From: Desulfobacteraceae bacterium
Lineage (GTDB): Bacteria; Desulfobacterota; Desulfobacteria; Desulfobacterales; Desulfobacteraceae
Reading direction: 5' to 3'
DNA: 64,000 nucleotides
Assembly: GCA_016743945.1 (NCBI GenBank)
Contig: JADGFI010000029.1
Span: 6,720 to 70,719 of the forward strand
The translations under genes and the position numbers were made by a program. The notes beneath the pieces are model-generated. The model saw nothing but the letters and a program-made list of their open reading frames with translations. It was not told the DNA's origin and ran no database searches. Each line of letters starts with the position of its first letter. The first letter of the stretch is position 1. Shown here one piece after another: positions 41,814 through 50,511 of the stretch.

Positions 41814-41842
41814 TTGTCAAGCAGTTTCTTTTGTCGTAACAT
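41814..41842 (+). promoter_or_regulatory. Predicted promoter of the regulator gene
   Basis: TTGTCA (41814-41819), 17-base spacer, TAACAT (41837-41842) on the plus strand. It is 100 bases before the ATG at 41943 and directly next to the second direct repeat, which suggests self-regulation. The 346-base divergent region holds this and the leftward promoter, and nothing else that I recognise. Confidence 0.55.
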
Positions 41843-41942
41843 AAGAGAGCTTCCCAGGCGACTTTATGGACTATCCTTAAAAAAATTTTCCCGGGGCTTG
41901 GTGCTAAGGACAAACCACAAAAAAAAAGACAGGAGACTTTGG

Positions 41943-42386
41943 ATGAATAGTTTGCGGATGATACTCAACCAGATCAAAAAAATCCGTGGTATTGCCAACG
42001 ATGCCCAATTGGCGGATCAAATTGGAGTGCCCGTGCATACCCTTCGCAGCTGGGTACAAAATAACAGTATTCGCAGACAGCTTATTATCTATTGTACACA
42101 GCATGATATCAGCCTGGATGAAGTGATGTTCAATAAAAAAAAATTTCACCGTGATCACTGCGAAAATTGCAAACAAAAGGAGTCGTGTGATGAATACCGC
42201 AATGTGGTTGACAGCCCGTTGACCATTGGCGAAGGACAATTGGAGCCACGCACGATTATCTTTAATACAAATTCTTCCCATAGTGTTCAGGTGGAATTGT
42301 ATTGTGATGACCAGATCAAGTCCAATTGCCTTTTGGATTTAAACAAGATAGATAAACTTGTGGTTAAACTGCAATCCTCTGGATGA
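41943..42386 (+). CDS. CI-type HTH regulator with cysteine cluster
   Basis: Protein of 147 residues. The N-terminal 65 residues form a helix-turn-helix of the phage CI type (NDAQLADQIGVPVHTLRSWVQNN). The next segment has HCENCKQKESCDEYR, a C-x2-C-x4-C group that could bind a metal or an iron-sulfur cluster, followed by a small beta-rich tail. The track start at 41814 adds a basic stretch without family match; ATG at 41943 has AGGAG seven bases upstream. It is divergent from a Mod-like importer, with a repeated operator between them, so it most likely controls that operon in response to metal, oxyanion or redox state. Confidence 0.75.
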   Translation: MNSLRMILNQIKKIRGIANDAQLADQIGVPVHTLRSWVQNNSIRRQLIIYCTQHDISLDEVMFNKKKFHRDHCENCKQKESCDEYRNVVDSPLTIGEGQLEPRTIIFNTNSSHSVQVELYCDDQIKSNCLLDLNKIDKLVVKLQSSG

Positions 42387-42463
42387 TTTTGACTGGACCG
42401 CTGGTTCAAAAAAAGGTATAGTTATAGGCTAATTTGCAAATTATATAAAAAAACAAATAGATA

Positions 42464-42492
42464 TTGACAAAATAAAGAAATAATTATAAAAT
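42464..42492 (+). promoter_or_regulatory. Sigma70-type promoter of the rplU operon
   Basis: TTGACA (42464-42469), a 17-base spacer and TAAAAT (42487-42492), 53 bases before the rplU start. Both boxes are close to consensus, as expected for a ribosomal protein operon. A strong ribosome site AAGGAG lies before the ATG. Confidence 0.7.
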
Positions 42493-42544
42493 TAAGAGTT
42501 TTTTGAAATTGCAAAAAGTATTGAAATAATAAGGAGAGTTTAAC

Positions 42545-42856
42545 ATGTACGCAGTTATCAGAACCGGAGGAAAGCAGTACAAGGTTCATGAAGAACAGAT
42601 TCTGAAAGTTGAAAAACTTGAAGGTTCTGAAGGTTCTCAAATTGAATTCGATGATGTCCTCATGTATTCAGACGGTGAAGTGGTTACCCTTGGGACCCCT
42701 AAACTTGAAAATGCCACCGTAAAGGCACACATACTTGAGCAGGGTCGGGGCAAGAAACAACTGGTTTTTAAGTATAAACGCCGAAAAGGCTATCGGAAGA
42801 TGCAGGGCCATAAACAGCATTATACAGAAATTAAAATCGAATCTATTTCAGCCTAG
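42545..42856 (+). CDS. rplU: 50S ribosomal protein L21
   Basis: Ribosomal protein of 103 residues, beginning [27 protein letters not shown], with the basic C-terminal [23 protein letters not shown] typical of bL21. It binds 23S rRNA in the large subunit. It is first in the conserved order rplU-rpmA-obgE, with rpmA 14 bases downstream. No anomaly seen. Confidence 0.98.
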   Translation: MYAVIRTGGKQYKVHEEQILKVEKLEGSEGSQIEFDDVLMYSDGEVVTLGTPKLENATVKAHILEQGRGKKQLVFKYKRRKGYRKMQGHKQHYTEIKIESISA

Positions 42857-42870
42857 GAAGAGAGGACAAG

Positions 42871-43125
42871 ATGTCACATAAAAAAGCAGCAGGCAGTACC
42901 AGGAACGGACGCGACTCAGCTGGTCAGCGTCGCGGCGTTAAGAAATTCGGCGGAGAAATGATTTCAGCCGGGACGATTATTGTAAGACAGGTTGGCACCA
43001 AGATCCATCCGGGCAACAATGTGGGTATGGGAAAAGACTACACCCTATTTGCTAAAATGGACGGTGTGGTGACCTTTGAACGAAAGGGTCGCGACAAGAA
43101 AAAAGTCAGCGTTTATGTAGCGTGA
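42871..43125 (+). CDS. rpmA: 50S ribosomal protein L27
   Basis: Ribosomal protein of 84 residues, [29 protein letters not shown], with the basic N-terminal tail that reaches the peptidyl transferase centre. The start already gives the mature-type sequence (SHKKAAGS), without the cleavable extension found in Firmicutes. Its stop overlaps the obgE GTG start by 4 bases. Confidence 0.98.
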   Translation: MSHKKAAGSTRNGRDSAGQRRGVKKFGGEMISAGTIIVRQVGTKIHPGNNVGMGKDYTLFAKMDGVVTFERKGRDKKKVSVYVA

Positions 43126-44117
43126 AATTTGTAGATGAAGCAATCATTACCGTCACTTCTGGTAAAGGTGGACCCGGATGCATGAGTTTCCGAAGGGAAC
43201 GCTACATTGAGTTTGGCGGTCCTGACGGTGGTGATGGCGGTAATGGCGGCAGTGTAATTCTTAGAGTGGACCCGGGACAACGGACACTCTACGAGTATCG
43301 CCGCCAAAAATTGTTCAATGCCAAGAATGGGGCTTCCGGACTTGGCAAACAAAAGCATGGCCGAAACGGAAGTCACACATATTTAGATCTCCCTCCTGGC
43401 ACCCTGGTTTCCGATGCAGAAACCCTTGAACCCATTATTGATCTGACCCTTGAGCATGCGGAACACATTATCGCAGAAGGTGGCCGGGGAGGACAGGGAA
43501 ACAAGCGGTTTGCTTCCGCCACTAACCGGGCACCCAGATTTTCCCAACCGGGAATTCCCGGAATCGAAAGAAAACTGAAGCTGGAATTAAAGCTTCTGGC
43601 AGATGTGGGTATTGTGGGACTTCCCAATGCAGGGAAATCCACTCTGATCTCCGTCATGTCCTCTGCCCGTCCCAAGATTGCAGATTACCCGTTTACCACC
43701 CTTACCCCGACCCTTGGCATGGTAGAACCCACTTTTGGGGAACCCTTTGCCGTGGCAGACATCCCCGGCCTCATTGAAGGAGCCCATGAAGGCATCGGTC
43801 TTGGCATCAAATTCTTAAAGCATATTGAACGGACCGGAATTTTAATTCATCTCATTGATGTGGGAGGAATTGACCCGGAAAATCCCCTTGAAGCCTTTAA
43901 CATGATCAACAAAGAGCTGACCATGTACAGCAAACGCCTGGCCCAGAAAACCCAGATTGTGGTACTCAACAAAATGGATCTTGCCGGCGTGGAAAATCGG
44001 GTGGACAGTTTTAAAGCAGCCCTGCCAAATCTTCAGGTTCTTACCATTTCAGCAGTTACCGGCAAGGGCGTAAAACCGTTGGTCAAACTGCTCGCTTCCA
44101 AACTTCAAAAAGAGTAA
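43122..44117 (+). CDS. obgE: GTPase ObgE/CgtA
   Basis: Essential ribosome-associated GTPase of 331 residues. The glycine-rich Obg fold occupies about 1-158 ([27 protein letters not shown]), followed by the G domain with GLPNAGKST (G1), [12 protein letters not shown] (G3) and NKMD (G4). The C-terminal OCT domain of some species is absent, which is normal for many proteobacteria. Start is GTG at 43122, overlapping rpmA in a GTGA arrangement, so translation is coupled. Confidence 0.97.
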   Translation: MKFVDEAIITVTSGKGGPGCMSFRRERYIEFGGPDGGDGGNGGSVILRVDPGQRTLYEYRRQKLFNAKNGASGLGKQKHGRNGSHTYLDLPPGTLVSDAETLEPIIDLTLEHAEHIIAEGGRGGQGNKRFASATNRAPRFSQPGIPGIERKLKLELKLLADVGIVGLPNAGKSTLISVMSSARPKIADYPFTTLTPTLGMVEPTFGEPFAVADIPGLIEGAHEGIGLGIKFLKHIERTGILIHLIDVGGIDPENPLEAFNMINKELTMYSKRLAQKTQIVVLNKMDLAGVENRVDSFKAALPNLQVLTISAVTGKGVKPLVKLLASKLQKE

Positions 44118-44120
44118 GTC

Positions 44121-44783
44121 ATGGAAGCAGGACTTTTTGGAGGGACGTTCAATCCACTTCATAATGGTCATATTGGTATTATTAAATATGTGAAGCAAGC
44201 CTTTCACCTTCAAAAAATTTTTTTATTCCCCTCTGCCACCCCCCCACACAAATCAATAATCGATCTGGTCCCAGCCCGGGACCGGCTGGAAATGGTAAAG
44301 GGGTGGGCCGAAAACCGGGAAGGGTTTTATGCCTCGGATATTGAATTGAAAAGAAAAGGCCCTTCATTTACCATTGATACCATTAATGAGTTAAAGAATG
44401 GCGCCTTTAAAAAACCCCATGGTTCCCGGCTTCATTTTTCCCTTTTAATGGGGTCAGATGCATTTTTTGATATCATTACCTGGAAAAAACAAAGCCTGAT
44501 TTTTCAAACGATTCCTATTATTGTCATGCTCAGGGGAGACCGAACCGGGATTGACCCCATTGCATCCTTTATTGACGAATACATCTCAAAAGGATACAAA
44601 TTGGATAAAGGCCTGACTCAGTTTACCCATGAACACCTGCAGCCGGTCCGTATTTGCAATGTCCCTAAAATCGACATTTCTTCAACCATGATACGGGCAC
44701 GGGTAAAAAAGAACCAGTCCATCAACGGACTTGTCCCGGCAAATGTCGAGAACATTATCAAGAAAAAGGATTTATATAAATGA
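44121..44783 (+). CDS. nadD: Nicotinate-nucleotide adenylyltransferase NadD
   Basis: Enzyme of 220 residues that adenylates nicotinate mononucleotide in NAD synthesis. Nucleotidyltransferase motifs GLFGGTFNPLHNGH at the N-terminus and ISSTMIRARVKKN near residue 195 are both present. It follows obgE by 3 bases and overlaps rsfS by 4 bases (ATGA), the common gene order obgE-nadD-rsfS. Confidence 0.96.
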   Translation: MEAGLFGGTFNPLHNGHIGIIKYVKQAFHLQKIFLFPSATPPHKSIIDLVPARDRLEMVKGWAENREGFYASDIELKRKGPSFTIDTINELKNGAFKKPHGSRLHFSLLMGSDAFFDIITWKKQSLIFQTIPIIVMLRGDRTGIDPIASFIDEYISKGYKLDKGLTQFTHEHLQPVRICNVPKIDISSTMIRARVKKNQSINGLVPANVENIIKKKDLYK

Positions 44784-45190
44784 CACCCCCCATGGACCCG
44801 ACAGAAGAATACACCCCCTATTTTACCCCTATTTTTGAACGTAAGGCCAAATCCATCACCGCAATTGATGTCCGTAAGATGACCTCCTATACCGATATGA
44901 TCGTTATTGTTGAAGGAGACTCAGGGCGCCAGGTGACCTCACTTGCCGAACATATCATCAAGGCCTTGAAAAAAGAGAAAATCAAGGTGTTTGGTATGGA
45001 AGGGATCAAGGAAGGAGAATGGGCACTATTGGATTATGGCCATATCATCATCCATGTATTTGAGTCCAAAGCAAAAGATTTTTACGATTTGGAAGGGCTG
45101 TGGAGTGATGCCCCGAGGATTGATCTCTCCCGGTTCGGCTCCATCCTTGACCCGAATGATGACGGAGACAACGAAGATGACGACGACTAA
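44780..45190 (+). CDS. rsfS: Ribosome silencing factor RsfS
   Basis: Protein of 136 residues in the RsfS/Iojap family, which binds L14 on the 50S subunit to block joining under starvation. Motifs: DVRKMTSYTDMIVIVEGDSGRQ, the GMEGIKEGEWALLDYGHIIIHVF core, and FYDLEGLWSDAP. An acidic tail (NDDGDNEDDDD) extends the C-terminus. It overlaps nadD by 4 bases and gpmI by 14 bases. Confidence 0.96.
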   Translation: MTPPMDPTEEYTPYFTPIFERKAKSITAIDVRKMTSYTDMIVIVEGDSGRQVTSLAEHIIKALKKEKIKVFGMEGIKEGEWALLDYGHIIIHVFESKAKDFYDLEGLWSDAPRIDLSRFGSILDPNDDGDNEDDDD

Positions 45191-46754
45191 AAAAAAACCG
45201 GTCAATATTCTGATGATCCTGGATGGGTGGGGGATCAGCGCTGCAAGGGAGGGGAATGCGGTTGCCCAGGCACCCACGCCCTTCCTGGACACCCTTCTTA
45301 AAACCTTTCCCAACAGCCAGCTTGCCTGCTTTGGCAATGCAGTGGGCCTTCCTCCGGGCACCATGGGCAATTCAGAAGTCGGGCACATGAACATGGGTGC
45401 CGGGCGTAAGGTATTCCAGGATTTTGTCCGGATCAATACCGCCATAGAAGACAAAAGTTTTTTTGAGAACCCGCAACTTAAAACCGCCATGGGAACCGCC
45501 AGGAAAAAAGATAAGGGGGTGCATCTTCTGGGCCTTTTGTCCGACGGCGGGGTTCACAGCCATCTTTCCCATCTGTTTGCCCTCATTGACATGGCGAAGC
45601 TAAACGGGATTAAAAACCTTTATGTCCATCCCATTCTTGATGGCAGGGACACCTCTCCCAAAAGCGGCATCACCTATATCAAAAAGCTCCAGGCCCACCT
45701 TGACGCTGTGGGAATCGGAAAGATCTCAAGTATTTGCGGCCGTTATTGGGCCATGGATCGTGATACCCGATGGGACCGGGTGGAAAAAGCCTATTGTCTC
45801 TATACCGCAGGGGAAGGCAGACAAGCAAAGGACCCCATCCAAGCGGTCCAGGATGCCTATGATGCCAAAGAGACCGATGAATTTATAAGGCCTGTTTTTT
45901 TTGAAAGCGTTGCCGACGACAGCAAAGGCCAGACTGACAATGGTCAAGAGAATAAAGGTGTCATCCAGGATGGAGACGCTCTGATTTTTTTCAATTTCAG
46001 GGCGGATCGGGCCAAGGAAATCACCCGGGCCTTTATTGAAAAAAAATTTGGCGGATTTAAACGGCAGCAACACCCGACCCTGTCCTCTTTTGTTACCATG
46101 ACCCGGTATGACCAGACCTTTCATCTTCCCACCGCCTTTGGCCCTGAGCATTTGGCTAATGTTTTTGGAGAAGTGTTAAGCCGTCAGGGGCAAAACCAAC
46201 TCAGAATTGCCGAAACAGAAAAATATGCCCATGTCACCTATTTTTTCAATGGGGGAAATGAGGCTGTTTTTGAAGGTGAGCAGCGGATAATGATCCCTTC
46301 CCCCAGGGAGGTTGCCACCTATGACCAAAAACCTGCCATGTCTGCCAATGAAGTGGCCGAAACGGTTTGTGAACAAATCCGTTCCCATAAATTTGAATTC
46401 ATTGTGTTAAATTTTGCCAACATGGACATGGTGGGTCATACCGGCATTTTAGATGCGGCCATACAGGCCTGCGTGACCGTGGACAGATGTGTACAAACAG
46501 TAGTAAAAGCCATATGGGAAACCAATGGCACAGCCTTTATCACAGCGGACCACGGAAATTGTGAACAGATGATCGCCGAGAATGGATCCCCCCATACCGC
46601 CCATACCTTGAACCCGGTCCCTTTTATTCTGGCAGGAGAACGGTTCAAAGATACACCGGTTACAAACGGAATTTTGGGGGATATTTCGCCCACGATCCTC
46701 AAAGCCCTTGGCATCCCCCAACCCGCGCAAATGACAGGAACCTCTTTAATATAA
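45177..46754 (+). CDS. gpmI: 2,3-bisphosphoglycerate-independent phosphoglycerate mutase
   Basis: Manganese-dependent glycolytic mutase of 525 residues in the alkaline phosphatase superfamily. Metal site ILMILDGWG at the N-terminus, phosphoserine loop GNSEVGHMNMGAG near residue 63 and the later metal sites FANMDMVGHTG and TADHGNCEQM are all visible. The ORF track starts at 44991 inside rsfS in another frame; the ATG at 45177 gives the family N-terminus. It interconverts 3- and 2-phosphoglycerate. The 14-base overlap with rsfS suggests coupling. Confidence 0.96.
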   Translation: MTTTKKKPVNILMILDGWGISAAREGNAVAQAPTPFLDTLLKTFPNSQLACFGNAVGLPPGTMGNSEVGHMNMGAGRKVFQDFVRINTAIEDKSFFENPQLKTAMGTARKKDKGVHLLGLLSDGGVHSHLSHLFALIDMAKLNGIKNLYVHPILDGRDTSPKSGITYIKKLQAHLDAVGIGKISSICGRYWAMDRDTRWDRVEKAYCLYTAGEGRQAKDPIQAVQDAYDAKETDEFIRPVFFESVADDSKGQTDNGQENKGVIQDGDALIFFNFRADRAKEITRAFIEKKFGGFKRQQHPTLSSFVTMTRYDQTFHLPTAFGPEHLANVFGEVLSRQGQNQLRIAETEKYAHVTYFFNGGNEAVFEGEQRIMIPSPREVATYDQKPAMSANEVAETVCEQIRSHKFEFIVLNFANMDMVGHTGILDAAIQACVTVDRCVQTVVKAIWETNGTAFITADHGNCEQMIAENGSPHTAHTLNPVPFILAGERFKDTPVTNGILGDISPTILKALGIPQPAQMTGTSLI

Positions 46755-46766
46755 GCGAAAATTTTT

Positions 46767-47276
46767 ATGTTTGAACCTATCAGAGACTTTATTACCGGAC
46801 GAGAAATTGACAATGTGGGATCTGAAGCCAGCCGTCAGATCTTTGAAAAATTTTTAGTGGAAATAAAAGGATTCAGGAAACAAGAAATTCGAGTGGATGA
46901 AGCGCTTGTTGTCCAATTCAAGGGACAAGACTATGTCTCTGCCATTGACCTGATTGTCTTCTGCAAGACCAGGCCTTTTATGGCAATCACCTGTGTGGCA
47001 GGTTCCATTGGGTCTTATGAACGGGAAATCTTGTCAGGTGCCCGGCTGGTGTATGAATTCCAGGTTCCCTTTGCCGTTTCCACCGATGGCAGAAATGCCG
47101 TTATCATGGATACGGTTTCCGGAAAAACCATTGGCAAGGGACTTGATGCTATTCCCTCCAGGGAAGCGGCCGAAAAACACATGGCATCCATTCAAGATAC
47201 CCTTTATTCCCCGGAAAAAAGAAAGCTGGAAATGATCATCTACCGCTCCTTTAATATGGAGAAAATCAATCGATAG
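46767..47276 (+). CDS. HsdR_N-like protein with lost nuclease residues
   Basis: Protein of 169 residues resembling the N-terminal domain of type I restriction subunit R. It has the AIDLIVF strand that normally carries the first catalytic Asp, but the following strand reads PFMAITCVAG where active PD-(D/E)xK nucleases have E-x-K. The rest (SYEREILSGARLVYEFQVPFAVSTDG) matches the family. No methylase or specificity gene is near. It closes the gpmI operon with a 12-base gap and is followed by a terminator. A nucleic-acid-binding remnant or regulatory role is more likely than restriction. Confidence 0.72.
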   Translation: MFEPIRDFITGREIDNVGSEASRQIFEKFLVEIKGFRKQEIRVDEALVVQFKGQDYVSAIDLIVFCKTRPFMAITCVAGSIGSYEREILSGARLVYEFQVPFAVSTDGRNAVIMDTVSGKTIGKGLDAIPSREAAEKHMASIQDTLYSPEKRKLEMIIYRSFNMEKINR

Positions 47277-47308
47277 TATTAGAATCCGATAGTGTAATCC
47301 TTGGTATA

Positions 47309-47363
47309 AAAAAGCGAGGTCAAAAGAAAGAAACGCTTCCTTCTTCCATTGCCCTCGCTTTTT
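47309..47363. terminator. Bidirectional terminator between convergent genes
   Basis: AAAAAGCGAGG (47309-47319) and CCTCGCTTTTT (47353-47363) are perfect complements; the loop can also pair in part (AAGAAAG with CTTCCTT). T runs occur on both strands, so it can serve both the rightward operon ending at 47276 and the leftward gene ending at 47419. Confidence 0.85.
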
Positions 47364-47418
47364 ACTTTTATAGACTTTAATTTTCCTAGGTTTATATTTT
47401 TTTTGGGGATTTGCAGCC

Positions 47419-48096
47419 CTAAGCCCTTGAAACTTCTTTGTTACAATGCTTACAAAGGGTGGCCCTTTTTTTAATAATTTCCGCGCAATAGGGGCACTCC
47501 CTTGTATAATGACGTTCATGGAGCTGTTCAATGGCCTTTTTCACCCCTGCCACGAGAACCGGCGTGGGAAATTTATGGTTCATCAAATGCTCTGCTGCCT
47601 CTGAATCCCCCAGTTCCCCGACCATCTCAGCAGCCTTAAGTCTCGCCTTGGGTGGAATTTTTGGATCCAGCACAACCTTTAAAATCTCATCCCAGTCCTT
47701 TGACATATAATAATCGGTCAATAGGGAAAAAGTCTGTTTGGCCAATTCTCTCTGGGCCTCCTGCTGAATCAAGACGGCATCATCCAGTATTTGGCCCTTT
47801 GCACCCATGGGACTGAATACGGGCATATATTCAAAATTTTTCTGACCCGGTTCATTGATACACCGATAGGATGCCGTCTGTTCCATAGCCTCCTGGAGGT
47901 GATCCCAGCCTTTTTTGTACGAAGGGCAGTCATCATTAAAACAGATGAACAGGTAGGGGGTTCCCCAACCCAGCCCATCGGAAACTGCGACCTGGGGAAC
48001 TTCCCACAGGGTCATTCCCTGGTCACAATGGGGACAATGGGGTTTATCCATCTTCATATATAATTCAAGCAGTTCTTCTTTGGTTTCAAATGCCAT
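47419..48096 (-). CDS. Zinc-ribbon protein with helical middle
   Basis: Protein of 225 residues with two probable zinc-binding ends. The N-terminal one has HCPHCDQGM and FICFNDDCPSYKKGWDH, which resembles the Ogr/Delta type; the C-terminal one has ECPYCAEIIKKRATLCKHCNKE. Between them is a helical stretch with a HEAT-like unit (PPKARLKAAEMVGELGDSEAAEHLM). No enzyme motif is seen. It is leftward and 89 bases beyond the biotin-dependent carboxyltransferase operon, so its membership in that operon is uncertain. Function unknown. Confidence 0.72.
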   Translation of the reverse strand: MAFETKEELLELYMKMDKPHCPHCDQGMTLWEVPQVAVSDGLGWGTPYLFICFNDDCPSYKKGWDHLQEAMEQTASYRCINEPGQKNFEYMPVFSPMGAKGQILDDAVLIQQEAQRELAKQTFSLLTDYYMSKDWDEILKVVLDPKIPPKARLKAAEMVGELGDSEAAEHLMNHKFPTPVLVAGVKKAIEQLHERHYTRECPYCAEIIKKRATLCKHCNKEVSRA

Positions 48097-48185
48097 TATT
48101 TATTCTCCTATTGGTGGTCTGAATATGGTTTCTGCATATTTTTAAGACTACCAAAATAAGCATAAGCCTTGGCTTGTCAAACTGC

Positions 48186-50195
48186 TCATTCAATAACGGC
48201 CAGCACGTCACCCTTGGCAACGGAATCGCCACTTTTATAATTGACGGCAACGACCACACCGCTGGCAGTGGCTGGCAGGGCATTTTCCATTTTCATGGCT
48301 TCAATCACCACAACGGTTTCCCCTTCACTGACTGCATCACCGACATTTTTTTCATACTTGATGATCATACCGGGCATGGGAGCATTCACCGATGTTCCCG
48401 ACGTAGCAGCCGGTGCCGGAGCAACTGCCATGGGTGCCGGTTTAGGAGCTACCGGGGCCGTCGCCTTTGCGCTAGGGGCGGGTGCCGCAGGGACCGGGAC
48501 GGCAGCGACTGGAGCAACTGGGGCTGGAGCGGCGTAGGTGATCACGGGAGATCCGCCGACCTCATCAACCCCCACCTCAAAGTATTCTCCTTCAACAAAA
48601 ACATTAAACGTCCTTGAATATTCACTTTTTTCCGGAATATTGGCGGCAGTTGTTCGCTCTATCAGCTCCCCTGCTTTTGCCTTTTTAATCATGGCTGTCT
48701 GTTTTTCCACATCCTCCAGGGTGATGGGCTTGAGGCTGTCAGGCACCTCTTCCTTGCCGTATTTTTGCAGCAAATATTTTTTACCGGTCACAGGGAACAG
48801 GGCGTAGAGGATGAGGTCCTCATCATCCATGGCTAAACTGCCAATCTGTTCTCTTGCCTTTTCAAGCTCCGGCTCCAATACCTCCGCCGGACGACAGGTA
48901 ATGGGTTTTTCTCCCCTGTCATATCCTTTCAGGGCTTTTTTCTGAACTACCGGGTCAATGGGAACAGAAGTTTTACCATAGAGGCCATAACACAGATCCT
49001 TTACCTGGGCCGTCACCATTTTGTACCGTTCTTCCTTGGTATCAAAAAGAACATTATTAACCGTCTGGATCCCTACAATCTGGCTGGTGGGGGTGACCAG
49101 GGGAACCTGGCCCAGTTCTTTTCTCACCCGGGGCAGTTCTTTATAGACCTCATCAATTTTATCCAGGGCATCCATTTCCCGCAGCTGGTTCACCAAGTTT
49201 GACAGCATACCGCCCGGGGTCTGGTGGAGCAATACATTGATATCGATCATGGAGACCTTGGTATCATCCAGCAAATGTTTGTATTTGGGAAGCACCTCTC
49301 GTTCAAGGATATTGTTGATCTCTGCCAGGCGCCGTATATCAAAGCCGGTATCCCGATTTGTGCCGAGAAGAGACATGACAAGGGGTTCAATGGCAGCATG
49401 GGAGGTTCTGTAGGCATAGGGGGTCATACAGGTATCTATGATATCAACTCCTGCCTCAATGGCCTTAAGATGGGCCATGGGGGACATGCCCGAGGTAAAA
49501 TGGCTGTGAAGGTGGATCAGAGGTTTGACATTGGCCTTTAATGCCTTGACCAGTTCATATGCATCATAGGGTGACATCAACCCTGCCATATCCTTAATGC
49601 AGATACTGTCAGCCCCCATGTCTTCCAGATCTTTGGCCTTCTGAATATAATAGTCCAGATTGTAAACCTCTCCGCCCAGCCGGGCTTCGGTAAGGGTATA
49701 GCAGATACACCCTTGAAAATGGGCGCCGCATTCTTTGATCACCGGAACCACGGTTTCAAAATTTCGATAATCATTTAGGGCATCAAAGGTTCTGAAAACC
49801 TCCAGCCCGTTATCAACGGTCTTTTTCACAAACAGCCTGGCCACATCATCGGCATAATTTCGATATCCCACCAAATTCTGACCCCGAAGCAGCATGGAAA
49901 AAGGGGTTTTCTTGAAATACCGTTTCAAAGTCCGAAGCCGTTCCCAGGGATCTTCACCCAAAAACCGATGCATGGTATCAAAGGTGGCCCCGCCCCATAC
50001 TTCAACGGCCCAGAATCCGATCTCATCCATTCGTTCAGCAACGGGAATCATGTCTTCTGTTCTGCCCCGGGTGGCAAACAGCGACTGATGACCATCCCGA
50101 AGGGACAGGTCCTGGACTTTTACCGGATTTGCGGCGGCAGGTCTGTCTTTGTCATAGTTCATTTGGGCCATTTCGACTTGATTATGATCACTCAT
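48186..50195 (-). CDS. Carboxyltransferase 5S-type subunit fused to biotin carrier
   Basis: Protein of 669 residues. The N-terminal 480 residues form a TIM-barrel carboxyltransferase as in the 5S subunit of transcarboxylase, PycB and OadA: VQDLSLRDGHQSLFATR, SICIKDMAGL with the catalytic lysine, and HLHSHFTSGM for metal. A proline/alanine linker (about 560-590) leads to a biotinyl domain with EAMKMENAL. The barrel moves carboxylate between biotin and pyruvate/oxaloacetate. With the acyl-CoA carboxyltransferase of the same operon and no biotin carboxylase nearby, a methylmalonyl-CoA:pyruvate transcarboxylase is likely; oxaloacetate decarboxylase is the alternative. Confidence 0.9.
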   Translation of the reverse strand: MSDHNQVEMAQMNYDKDRPAAANPVKVQDLSLRDGHQSLFATRGRTEDMIPVAERMDEIGFWAVEVWGGATFDTMHRFLGEDPWERLRTLKRYFKKTPFSMLLRGQNLVGYRNYADDVARLFVKKTVDNGLEVFRTFDALNDYRNFETVVPVIKECGAHFQGCICYTLTEARLGGEVYNLDYYIQKAKDLEDMGADSICIKDMAGLMSPYDAYELVKALKANVKPLIHLHSHFTSGMSPMAHLKAIEAGVDIIDTCMTPYAYRTSHAAIEPLVMSLLGTNRDTGFDIRRLAEINNILEREVLPKYKHLLDDTKVSMIDINVLLHQTPGGMLSNLVNQLREMDALDKIDEVYKELPRVRKELGQVPLVTPTSQIVGIQTVNNVLFDTKEERYKMVTAQVKDLCYGLYGKTSVPIDPVVQKKALKGYDRGEKPITCRPAEVLEPELEKAREQIGSLAMDDEDLILYALFPVTGKKYLLQKYGKEEVPDSLKPITLEDVEKQTAMIKKAKAGELIERTTAANIPEKSEYSRTFNVFVEGEYFEVGVDEVGGSPVITYAAPAPVAPVAAVPVPAAPAPSAKATAPVAPKPAPMAVAPAPAATSGTSVNAPMPGMIIKYEKNVGDAVSEGETVVVIEAMKMENALPATASGVVVAVNYKSGDSVAKGDVLAVIE

Positions 50196-50272
50196 TATAG
50201 TTTTCTCCTGAAAAATATCACTCGTATTAAATAATTATGTTTCTTCTGGTAACAGCTTTCGTTAAAGCGGCC

Positions 50273-50494
50273 CTATTTAAACATTCGCAGTTGCATCATG
50301 GTACTGCCCTGCATCAATGCCTGGCGGCCGGTTATTCCCCATAAATTCATCCGGGGAGCGGGTCCTGCCTGGGCGGCCCTCCCCTGGGGAACTATTTGAG
50401 CAGATGCAAAATTCTCGCCCCCGGCAACCACTTCACCGGTTTTGATAAAAGCGGTTACAGCTGCCATGGCAGCGGCTAATTTTTTTTTCTCCAT
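50273..50494 (-). CDS. Small subunit-like protein of the carboxyltransferase operon
   Basis: Protein of 73 residues, MEKKKLAAAMAAVTAFIKTGEV then a linker rich in Ala/Gly/Pro and a C-terminal WGITGRQALMQGSTMMQLRMFK. It lies between the 12S-type and 5S-type genes, 17 bases after the former, on the same strand, with GGGGAATAAAG before the start. The position and size fit the small accessory (epsilon or delta-like) subunits that accompany biotin-dependent decarboxylases and carboxylases. There is no long hydrophobic helix, so it is not a typical membrane OadG. Confidence 0.6.
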   Translation of the reverse strand: MEKKKLAAAMAAVTAFIKTGEVVAGGENFASAQIVPQGRAAQAGPAPRMNLWGITGRQALMQGSTMMQLRMFK

Positions 50495-50511
50495 TCTTTA
50501 TTCCCCTTTCT

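Noticed and set aside
42387-42420. Terminator after the regulator gene
   Set aside because: TGGACC and GGTTCA can form only a 6-base stem with a wobble, and what follows is an A run and not a T run on the coding strand.
46767-47276. Remnant of a type I restriction-modification system
   Set aside because: No hsdM or hsdS is present, the gene is in step with a housekeeping operon, and the catalytic E-x-K is missing.
48174-48617. 147-residue ORF antisense to the biotin-carrier end
   Set aside because: The Arg/Gly/Cys-rich product is what the alanine/proline linker gives when read backwards; no independent support.
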